A stretch of DNA of 64,000 nucleotides from Pezizomycotina sp. ARF18 (Eukaryota > Ascomycota): NCBI GenBank assembly GCA_002224055.1, contig AZLU01000003.1, positions 626,752-690,751 of the forward strand, in the 5' to 3' direction. How positions within the stretch are numbered: position 1 is the first letter of the stretch; each line of letters begins with the position of its first letter. Shown here piece by piece: positions 20,520-30,430 of the stretch. Position numbers and translations under genes: made by a program. Below the pieces are notes generated by a model. That model saw only the letters and a program-made list of their open reading frames with translations, was not told the origin of the DNA and made no database searches.

Positions 20520-22438
20520 ATGCTGACGTCTCTCGAATCGATGGCGACCAGGGTCGAAGTCTCAAACTTCGAATTGCAGGTCAAAATCTATCAAGGCAAC
20601 GTTGCAATTCCTTTGTTTCTTGAAGTAACCGACAAGGATAGGAAGCACGTCTGCACTTACATCAATGCGACCCAGCTGCGCAATCATGGGTTTGGCTTCG
20701 AACTCCTTGCGACCAAATCCTTTGTAGGTACGCCGATGTACCTGGCTGTCGTCAAAGGAGATTTGAAGGTCGACGGAAGGTGCTTGAACTATGGAACCGA
20801 GGCGGAAGAGAACGGCGACGTCTTAAAGCCCGATGCTCCCTTAATGTTAGACGTAAAGTTGGTTGAAGTCTGGCAAAAGGTCACGAACGAGGTTGAAACG
20901 CAGATCTTGCCTCTCAAGTTCAAGCGGGAGGGTACGTTTTGATGAGAACTACAAACTACTTATACTTATTTCTTTGTTTGCTCGATATTTTCTTTCATTA
21001 TAATTGCCTTTGACTCTCAATTCACGACCCTCCTATTTTGTAGCGCTTCTAAAGAGGGGGAAAAAGTCAATTAACTCGATCTTCCATCTTCTTTGCCGAA
21101 CAAAACGAAAAGGCTTTGTCGGTACCGAGGTTTTTGACATCTTGATCTATAACGCCAAAGTTGTAGAGTAAAAGACCCTCTCCGTCAAGATGAATGCGAA
21201 ACTTCTTCTCTAATCTACGAGCGTACGTGGAATACGACGAAGACCGAGTCGAGGTCCATATACCCACCAACATCGACTCCTAGGAAGAAGAAAGCTGGCG
21301 CGGTTCGAGCTCCAGAAAGTGAGGCGTCTAAATGCAGCTTCAACGAAAATTATGTCTAGATGGACCTCATCGATCACTGGCAGTAAAGTAAACTTGCTCT
21401 TTGACCTTTTCGAGTGTTGCTGTCTTGCTTGCCTTCCCCGCGCGCTCCATATTTGAGCAAAGTTATATATTCCGATAGAATATTCATTAAAATTTGACGT
21501 TTTCCCCTCTTCCAGAATCTTATCGCGGCTTTCAGGGTCGTCGTCGAATACGGGATCGATCATACTCCAAAGACCCCGAAAAAGCCACTGGGGACTCCTA
21601 CCCGGAGCAGCGGTCGTATAATTCCCTCTTGGGCAATGGAGATGCCCACGCTGGGATCTCAAGCCGGCACGGCGAAGAAGGATCTAACCATCCCTAAAAA
21701 GAGTGCCGGCGGCAAGAGTAACGATGACGTCCTCAGCGACGCTGGACTTTCGGACAAGGAGAATGAAGGCGTTAATATGAATAACAGCACGACTGAGCGT
21801 TTCCTCCGAGAGGTAGAAATGGGTCTAGAATCTGGTAAGGAACTGAGGCTTCCGTCGTCAAAGCCCTCATCGAAAAAGTCCGTACGCAGGATAAACAGTT
21901 GGAGAAAGCCCAGAGCAAGCTCGAGGATAGGACCGAACTCTGCAATTTCTTTAAGATGAGATCAGCAAGGGAGATCAAGAACGCGACTTGAAGGTCAAGC
22001 AGCTTCAAAAGCGCCTTAATTTTTTCGAGGAATCGTCAGAGAGGCAACCATCATTGGTACGCTGCAGAAGGAAGCTAATCAAGGGATCGTTAAATCGAAT
22101 GAAAATTGCATGAAGTTCCTTGAAGGACTCCGGAAGGAACGCCAGAGCTTCGAGAAGCGTGCGGCGGAATATTTTACTCCGAAGGAAGCGGCTCCCGAAG
22201 TGAATGGCGAGCTTGATTCGAAGCTCGAATTCTATAAGATGCACAACAAGGAATTATTGTCGCGGATTGAAAGTCTTACTAAAGAGAAAGAACAGCTCAA
22301 CGCCTGCTACAGGTACGACATTCAAATGGCCGAAAATTTAAGAGGGACCTTGTCGAGCAGAGGAATGGACTTGTGAAGGAAAATCATTCCCTCAAGCAGG
22401 AAATCCTAAAGTTGAAGGGCGAGGCCCGACCCGGATAA
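20520..22438 (+). CDS. Family B protein, copy 4 (best preserved N-terminal domain)
   Basis: Exon 1 is open from 20520 (in-frame ATG also at 20541) to 20931, about 137 residues. It shows MATRVEVSNFELQVKIY, HGFGFELLATKSF, TPMYLAVVKGDLKVDGR, LNYGTEAEENGDVLK and ETQILPLKFKREG. Intron 1 is 20932-21043 (GTACGT...TGTAG). Exon 2 has EVFDILIYNAKVVE and, in another frame, VEYDEDRVEVHIP and DLIDHWQ before intron 2 (about 21383-21515). Exon 3 begins NLIAAFRVVVEYGIDH. It then has a Ser/Lys-rich linker and coiled-coil segments to EILKLKGEARPG at 22438. No domain is recognised. Several frame changes occur in exons 2-3. Confidence 0.65.
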
Positions 22439-23393
22439 TCCAAGCCTACTAAGGATTCTAATGAAGAAATGGTCATCTGCTCTCGAGAGTAAGTCTGAGA
22501 ACCTCTCTTCCGAAGAACGTATTTTTAAAAATCGCACAAAATAAGAGAAGGAAGAAAAGCAAAAGCTGGCCGGCGCGCCTGAATACCCCTCGTTGCTTTC
22601 GTATTTTAAAAATCTAGATATACCCTGATGAAGGACATACTAGGAGGAATACCCATGATATCTCATTATCCTCAATATACCCAATCCTCGTTGTCTTATT
22701 TTATAGCGGAGCTTAACCTGTTTTCTACTTTCTCTTATGTATTGTATTGTATTGTATTGGGGTCAACATCATTTGTTTGTGTTTTCTTTCTTTTTTTTTT
22801 TTTTCTTCTATACTTTTTTTTTACTAGGAGACAGACTTTACAGCAAATCCAATAAATTTTATCCACGGCGTTTATTATTCTGTGCTAGTTAAATGGAAAT
22901 GCCTGTACGTTTCAAGTCTATTTCTTGACGTTGTCGTCCCCTTCCTCTTTTTTTTTCTTTTTTTTTTTTTTTATGCAGGGAACCGCCGACACGTCGACAC
23001 GTCGACAGCTAAACTATCGTCTGAACAGGAAGGATAAAACAAAGAGCGAGATGCTCTGGGACGCTGTCACTCAGGTAACTGCGAACTCTCCTGCAGAACG
23101 GATGTTTGTCTTAGCATTGCGAACCTATACGACCTTGTCAAGAGGCCGCCCAGAAGAAATGGAAAGCATCCGAAGGAGCTAGCGGTGGCAAACACAACGC
23201 CACCGATGCTGCGTCTGGCGAGCCTCACGAACGCAAACAAGCTTTGGCCACGTAAAAGTCCTATCTGAGGCGCGCCTCAATTCGGTCCAACAGAAGAAAA
23301 ATCCTTTGCTTTCCGATTTGTTTGGATTCAAATATACCATTAGGGCACCTAAGACGATCGGAGCACAATAATAAACAGAAGAAACATTCCTCT
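22439..23393. other. Spacer between family B copies 4 and 5
   Basis: Holds a TTGTA pentamer array at 22739-22760 and T-runs near 22790-22820 and 22950-22972. TATG-CAG and short open frames occur around 22980-23180 (KSEMLWDAVTQVTANSPAE), but no family match was seen. Confidence 0.4.
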
Positions 23394-25020
23394 ATGATCC
23401 CTCCCCGCAATGCCCTCCCAACATCTACCCAAATCACCACTTCCAACATCACCCTACGCCTCCTCGTCGTCCGCAAAGACGACGCCGACGGCGAACCAGC
23501 GGCATTACACGCGTTCGAGCACGGCGATAACTACGTCTGCGCGAGCATGCGCGTATTACCCGCCGACAGAAACTACCAGTTCTCCTTCGAGCTGTCGTCG
23601 GCGATTACGAAGATGTACCGCTCTGGATATCCATGAGCAAAGCGGCTGGAGGCTCGACGACCGGGTTATAAACTACGGCGCCAAAGCGGAGAAGGACGAC
23701 GACGTGCTACGAGAGGGGAAAGTGATAAACCTAAATACGAAGATTAAGATGGAGTTTGGGAGCGCTACTCGTTATAAGATTGTTTGCATGCCGTTACTGT
23801 TTGGGAATAGAGGTTAGAGAATTTTCCAATGGCCCTTTTTTTTTTTTTTTTTTGGGGGGGGGGGGGTTTCTCCAGGTATCAAAAATTGAAAATTGACTTA
23901 TATTTATAGCTCGCCACCAATCGGAAACGTACGATATCGCGATATATCGGGCTAGCACCGACGGCAGGATGAGCTACGATCATTCCTGACCTTGTCCGAA
24001 CCCAACGCCCATCTATGACCCGTCGTGGAACGATGCTCCGTTGGAAACCTACCGAGCGAGAAAACTACTGCCGAAAAGAGAGGAAAACGAAGAAAGAAGA
24101 GGACAACGAGGAAGATGAGGAGGATAATGAAGACGGAGACTACAAGTACATAAGGATGTTTACGGTCGAGCATAAAATGGTAAGTTATCCGAATTTTCCC
24201 CTCTAAAGAAAAATTCTTCAGCCGGATTGCTTAAAGACGACTGTTTCTTTGGTAATTTTCCCGCCGAAATTTTATCGAAAGATTTTTTAATACTTTTTTT
24301 TTTTTTTTTGCTAAACATCATGCCAGAAACCCACAGCCGTCTTCCGCATCGTCTTCCATTACACCCGAAACCCCAGCCCCGAAATTCCAGAAAGCATATA
24401 CGACGAACCCGACGTCGGGGTATCTCCAATGAGTATCGATTCATCCGAAACTGACTACGGATCTCCACTACCTTACTCGCCGCCAGAGCTAGGTCTTATC
24501 GAACCGCCTCCAGAAGGAAATTTACAGAGCGGTACAATGATGCCATCCCTCCTTTCTCTTTCCGCTGGCGACGAGGTAGAAGAAACAGTGCAAGAAAGGA
24601 GAAACCTCCCAGTCGCAGCACAACAATGCTACGATAGCGTAACAAAATCCCTCGGGAACTCTGCGGACGTCCAATTTACCGCCACCGCGCGCGGACGCCT
24701 CAGAAACCTCCTACTTGAAAGCAGATCTCGAACGTGAAAACGCCACGAAGGCAGAACACATAACAACCCTCCAGCACTAAAATAAATCGTTATCGGAGGA
24801 TAACAGGAAACTTCAGAGAGACTTCGATTACATCGCCAAACGAAACAAAAGGCTGAAAGTAGATATGGAATTACTCAAGGAGCTACAGAGGGAAAAGAAT
24901 GAACTCAGAAAACAATTGGAAGATGAAAAGAGGGATAATCAATTCCTGAGGGAGACTTTGTGGTGGCTGAGTAGGCGGGATGGGGAGTTTGATGTTTTAA
25001 ACCCGCTGGATGAAGGGTAA
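23394..25020 (+). CDS. Family B protein, copy 5
   Basis: Exon 1 starts MIPPRNALPTS with ITTSNITLRLLVVRKDD, YQFSFELSS, LDDRVINYGAKAEKDDDVL and CMPLLFGNRG. Intron 1 (23813-23909) has an unusual GTTAGA donor and an internal run of 18 T followed by 13 G. Exon 2 has SETYDIAIYRAS and a long acidic run (EDEEDNEDGD) ending EHKM at intron 2 (24180-24326). Exon 3 opens KPTAVFRIVFHY, then a Pro/Ser-rich acidic linker and a coiled coil (KADLERENATKAEHITTLQH to LWWLSRRDGEFDV), ending at 25020. At least four frame changes. The domain order matches copies 1-4. Confidence 0.6.
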
Positions 25021-26022
25021 GCGCCGTATAGCAAAACAGGTGGGAAGGTATATACCAGCGTAGGTAGATTGCTCGCTTCGAGGTACGTGTCGTGGGCTTT
25101 ATATTCTTACGCGGAAAGTATTCTTTTGTTTTTCTGAGTTGTGCCAAGTTTACATAGCGACGTTCTTTATTACATTGACATCTCGGCATATATAAAACTC
25201 CCGCCGAGGATTCTTGATCTCAATAAATTACTATCGTAAGAAAAGCAATGTAGCAAAAGCTTCACTGTGCAAATCTACCTTCTTATATATGGATGGAAAT
25301 TACTATTCGGAGAGTGTTGTTGTATACATCATATGAAATACTACGTGCGTCCAGTCATGTAGGGAATATTACAAGGGCAGTAGAAGAAGCCTTTAGCTAC
25401 TTAGATAAACCAGATATACCTCGAAAAAGTGTTCGAAATGAAATAAGAACTCCAATTTATGAGTTTCCTGTGTTTGAGAAAGAAAGAAAATAAAACATCA
25501 ATATGTAAAACCAAAATGAAAAACGCCGATTCTATGAAACCTGATGATGCTGCAAAACAAAAATTGCTTTGCCATGGAAGCTTGAAATATGAGAAATATT
25601 AATGCACTCGAAGAACTCGTAAAAGGGATAGCTGTAAGGAAAATTATGTTCGACAATCTTGTTGGCTAACTGTATCGCTAACTACAAAAGAGAAGAACGT
25701 TCGTAGATATAGAAAAGCCATTGTTACCCAAGGATATAATCGAATAAGAAGCAATGAGTATTAAAGAAAAGGGGAATCCGAAAAATGAAGAACGCTTAAA
25801 AACAAAGAACAAATTGTAACCATTATGTGTCTCCGAAGTTTGTTAATCGCTGCTGAATGCTCTTGTTGGTTATTGAAAAAAAAATTTTGCCAAAGAATAT
25901 TTTCGTGCGATTTCCATCCTCCAGATTTGTTTTTATTTTGTGAATTATGCCCGTCATAGATATTGTTTGTAAGTTTAACCGAACAAAACTCCACGACAAG
26001 CAATATTTCACTCATGTCGACA
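25021..26022. other. Spacer downstream of the A/B cluster
   Basis: AT-rich. A 66-codon open frame starts at 25293 (MEITIRRVLLYTSYEIL), without recognised domain, introns or neighbours to support it. No element ends were seen. Confidence 0.4.
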
Positions 26023-26888
26023 TTAAAACGTCTTGGACTTCCAGAATTTCATGGCTTCCTTGTCGACATTGAGAGAGCTGTACGTGTCATCGGCCTCGTT
26101 GTTGTTGAACGTGGAAATGGAATTGCTCCTCAAGGCGCGCTTTTGATCCATCAGCCTGGCGTACTTCCCGAAGAGGATCAGACGTTGCTTCTCAAGAGCA
26201 ACCAGATCACGCATCAAGGCCGCGACTCGTCGTGATTCTCCTCGTTGCGCCTCGGCATCAACGGGAGGCGAGTAACGGTGAGTTCCTCCTCGTCATCGTC
26301 AACGGGGGCGTTTTCGCTGGCGACAGAGATCGAGGACTTGCGGATGCCGCTACCGTTGCCGGACTCGGAGCTCGCGGTTGAGTTGGCGAAACTCCTGCTC
26401 GGGGGTAGTCGTCCGTGTTGAAGAAGTCCTCGTAGTCCGCCTTGCGGAACATTTCCCTATTAGGAGTGATTCCTCCGGGACTTTAGATAGTGGGAAGAGA
26501 AAGATTGAATGTTAGTACCAATACTATAAATGGAGCCATTCAATGGCTATTACCGTATAATTCAGGAAGGGGAGAAGGCAGAGGAAGAGAAAAGGGAAAT
26601 AATATGGAGAGGATGAGAATGTCATCTTACAATAACGGCTTGACGTCCGTTTCATAGAAACAGAGGAGCTGCTTCTTGGCAAGGGCATGGCCTTCCTGAG
26701 TCTCCGGGAGGCCTTTCATCTTAAGATATGTGCCGTACCGCCGAAGTACTCTTTGGCGACGTACATGTGAGAAACCGGAATGGTCTCTTCGACAGACAAT
26801 TCAGAGAGCTTTTGCTCCAGCTCCAAGGGATCGGGCGGTGCATGCCCTTCCCCTTGTCGCCAGATTCGGCGTTCTCTTTGCCTTCCAT
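26023..26888 (-). CDS. Unknown two-exon protein with C-terminal helical region
   Basis: Read from the ATG at 26888 (MEGKENAESGDKGKG). Exon 1 continues, one frame over, as DPLELEQKLSELSVEET, IPVSHMYVAKEYFGGTAHIL and GLPETQEGHALAKKQL. The intron (about 26484-26635) has a GTAAGA donor and an exact TACTAAC branch. Exon 2 has MFRKADYEDFFNTDD, an Asp/Ser-rich linker (SISVASENAPVDDDEEELTV) and a predicted helical segment ALMRDLVALEKQRLILFGKY, ending MKFWKSKTF at 26023. Total near 240 residues. It reads like a conserved gene (proper intron, codon pattern) but I do not recognise the family. Three or four frame changes. Confidence 0.6.
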
Positions 26889-27101
26889 CTCGTAATATTG
26901 CGTTTTTATTACTGAAGATGCAAAGTGGAGAAAATGAGTAGAGATGACTTTGTTTTTCTGCTTTTGTTTAGATAGTTTGCTTTTAAGAAGTGAACTTAGC
27001 AAGAAAAGGGAATATTGAATAAAGATTTGTTTTGTTTGTGGGTTTAAAATATTGTGACGTGTTTCTTTTTCACACCTTTTCTCTGCTTTTTTTTTTTTTT
27101 T

Positions 27102-27136
<35 letters not shown>

Positions 27137-27734
27137 ATTCGTGAAAAGGGATCTCTTTTATAGGAGCCTTTGAGGAGCAACGTCGAGAGGTCCCGATAAG
27201 GAAAATCTCAAAATCGAGCCGATGCATTAACAAAAGCCTGTCCTCCTCAATACTGCTATATCTTTGCCAGTAAATTAAAAAAAAAAAAAAAAACTGAGAT
27301 ATATATATTGTTATCCTCAAGTGATTCTTTCTTCTTTCGAATTGAACAAAGCAGTGACATTAGGATATCAAATAAGTACCTCCTAGCATGCAAACGCTTT
27401 AAACCCCAAAAGCTTTCCACTCGAACATCGTGAGTCCCGTTGCGATGGTATTGAGCCCAAAGATAGCCGGCTCCTCGCACGGCATTCGTTTGCCATTTTT
27501 CCGCTTGGCACCTAACACCACCCCCCCAAATTAGCCGCTTTTGCCGCCATGGCAACCAATTAAAGTAAAGTAAAAAAAAAACATAAAACTATAAATTAGA
27601 TTTTGGACCCCGCAAGCGCTAAGCACCATAAGAGAGCCTGAAGGGCGGATAAACGGAAAAATATAAACCCCGGATCTTACTTACCTTTTTAAGAATACTG
27701 AGTATATATAAACTCTGGGCACCACACCAAAGAA
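26889..27734. other. Intergenic region with opposed T- and A-runs
   Basis: Bases 27087-27134 are 17 T, then ATA, then 29 A, a nearly perfect poly(T)/poly(A) inverted repeat. A 17-base A-run follows near 27277. The region separates the divergent gene pair at 26.9 and 27.7 kb and should hold both promoters. Confidence 0.5.
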
Positions 27735-29687
27735 ATGACTTACGCTGCTGCAGAGCTTTGTGGGGCGAGTCGCGGATTTCTCTGCCGCCCACTCGACGAC
27801 GTTGGAGAAGTCACCCCCATCAACATCGAGCTGAGGAACTTCCATGACCACCAAAGTTTCCAGATGGGAGCCATACGCCAGGTCGTTACCGCGATCCTCC
27901 TCCTCTCTGCTGTCGTCTTCGTTGCCCTCTTCGGACACGTCCCTGCGTTTCGGTGAGGTTTCACTTTTTCTCCCCCGGTCGTTCAGAAGTCGTTTCGTTT
28001 CAGCCGCACAAAAACGGCTGCGTTTCTGACGGCCTCGAATCGATTTTTTACTGGCCCTCGTAACTCCGCAGCCCGCGCCGGATGCGCTTCCTGCTAACCG
28101 TGTCCCTTTCTGTAGAAACACCCTATAGGTTGGTCGTACCGCCTCATTTGGACCTGGATCCCGCGATGGTTCACGGCGATAGACAACGTGATCACGGGCG
28201 GCCGTATCACCAGTACGGTCGTTAATATCACCACGTACCTCATGTACGAGCGACACCCCACGATCAAGTACTTCTACCTCCTCCTCGTCACGGGCGGCCT
28301 CTACCTCTTCTATTCGGACGTTTGGCAGCACATCTGGTCGCCGTTCCACAAGTATGCTCATGTCGCTACCCATTTGAGATCCTCTCCCTTGGGATCCTGT
28401 CAAAACTGAAGTTACCAATGGGGGATTTTCCCGCTGACATCTGTTTGCCTTTTTTTCCCTTTGTTGATGCAGGGTCTTCGCCGTCATCGCCACCGTCTTG
28501 CCGTACATAACGATGCACCTCGCTTCGACCAGTGACCCTGGTTATGTAACGCACGATAACCACTCGAGAGCGATGAAGCTGTATCCCTTCGACTATGCGA
28601 ACTTCTACCCCAGGAAGTGCTGTAGCACCTGCCTGTTTGAGAAGCCGGCCAGGTCTAAACACTGTTCCATCTGTAAGTCCATGCCGGAAGAGCCGCACTC
28701 CCCACTTGTAATAATGGACCCGCTCCTAATCAATGACGGACCTTGATCACGTCTAGGCAAGCACTGCATTGCGAAAGCCGACCATCATTGCGTATGTTTG
28801 CTCCCCTCCGAAAATTTTCTTCTTGAAAAATTGTTGTGGCTGACTTTGCAACCCTTCTTTAGATCTGGATCAATAACTGCATTGGGCACAACAACATGAA
28901 GTATTTCATTTGGTTCCTAATGGCCACCAACCTCATTTTGGTTTACGGATTCTACTTGACGTGGGTGATCATGTCGGGAGTGCTGAGGAGCAACCTTCCG
29001 AAAGGTGTCAAAATTAATGACCTGACCTGGGGACAGTATCTCACTTTCTGGATGGTAAGCATTATTAGTATTCCTCCTCAACGAAAATTATACGAAGATT
29101 GCCCTTCGATCTCAAAATACGAAGGTCGGAGTTGCTTGGACCTTTTGTTTACTTGTTTGTATAGGTTGCCTTAACGATGGAAACGTACAGCGGAGTTCTC
29201 TGCTTGTTGTGCGGCATGACTATGATCCTCTCGATATCTTTTACGGCTTATCATATGTAAGTTAACTTCTTCCTATTCAAATTTTTTTTTTCTTTTTTCT
29301 TCTTTTGAGATGGGAACAAATCTTACCGTATTGTTTTCCGCCGTCAGGTATCTGCTGTGGGCTGGCACCACCACCAACGAGACGTTCAAGTGGGACGACT
29401 GGAAGGACGACATGAAGCACGGCGAAATGTACATTGCGAAACTGCCGCCGCCGTCGGAACCGGAAGCAACCATGGCAATCTCTTCGGACTCCGGTTACCC
29501 CGACGCGTTTACTTGGCCGCAGAAGCCCGATCACATGCTGGCCAGGATCACCTCGCAGGAAGAGTGGGATACGCTCCCGCACCACCTGCAGTGGGAGCAA
29601 GCGGACAGCATGAGGGATGTGCGCAATTTGTACGACATTGGATTCTGGACGAACCTCAAGATGGTCCTTTGGCCGTCGAAGTTCTAA
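27735..29687 (+). CDS. SWF1: Palmitoyltransferase Swf1 (DHHC family)
   Basis: Membrane enzyme that adds palmitate to cysteines; yeast Swf1 modifies SNAREs and related single-pass proteins. Seven exons: 27735-27952, 28116-28351, 28473-28672, 28757-28791, 28863-29054, 29165-29256, 29348-29687. Exon 1 encodes an N-terminal membrane segment (VVTAILLLSAVVFVALF), and others follow (FYLLLVTGGLYLFY, VFAVIATVLPYI). The Cys-rich domain reads CCSTCLFEKPARSKHCSIC, then KHCIAKADHHCIWINNCIG. DHHC followed by I rather than P is typical of Swf1. TTNETFKWDDW supplies the TTxE motif, and NLYDIGFWTNLKM is a typical Swf1 tail. One base appears missing at the start of exon 2, in a CCC run before TATAGGTTGG, which breaks the conserved TPIGW. 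Otherwise intact. Confidence 0.93.
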
Positions 29688-30242
29688 AAGAAAAAAGGAA
29701 GGATGATATTTTATCTTCTTAATTCTATGACTTGCATATTCAACGGGAAAAGGGTATTTCTTTTTAAAAAGCGATTTTCATTTGTTGGAACTGGACTGTA
29801 CAAATCTGCACACACATACATAAAATGGAACGAGATGAGGAAAAAAGAAGGAAAATGAGATGATAATGATGATGACCCTTGAGAGATCGATGGTAAATAG
29901 GAGGGAGGATAACTTGTTCGTCTTTGTAATCTGACATTAAAAACATGAGCATTTGGAACAAAAAGAGAGAAGAAAGAAAAGGGAAAATAAATCGGCAATC
30001 AATACAACGGCTCCTTTTGAATTCTGCAGGAGCTGTCCTGGACTCTTCCATGAGCTTCGATCAAAAAGACATGATCACGTGCAGTGCTAAGGGTTCGTTG
30101 TGTTGCGGGTGATTCCGTGTCCTTTTTGCTTTTTCTCGTTTGTTTTTGTTATCATCACGTGGAATTGAAATTGTGCTTCGCGTCACCTTTTGTTTTTCTT
30201 TTCTCTTTTGCATCCACCAAGCAAGAACGAAAGAAATCGACC

Positions 30243-30273
<31 letters not shown>

Positions 30274-30430
30274 CAGCGAACCGCGAGTCCATTTACGAAC
30301 GTTACTTCACCATTCAGACAGAGGTATTCAGCCCTTTCTCCTTTCTCTCTACTACCAAATTACGGTTCAGCATTCCCTCGATGCGGTGACCGTTTTTCTC
30401 TCCCGACACTGTAAATGTCCAACGCCCACC
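29688..30430. other. Intergenic region between SWF1 and RAP1
   Basis: A 25-base T-run at 30243-30267 is the main feature. The SWF1 3' UTR and RAP1 promoter should lie here. No other gene is supported. Confidence 0.5.

Noticed and set aside
5954-25020. Calling all family A and B copies pseudogenes
   Set aside because: Their frame breaks are of the same kind and density as those in essential genes of this window, so sequence error is as likely. Only copy A4, with a promoter insertion and lost CGH motif, looks truly decayed.
27681-28508. A 275-codon open frame on - over SWF1
   Set aside because: It covers SWF1 exons and introns alike and shows no domain; it is a shadow of the GC-rich coding strand.
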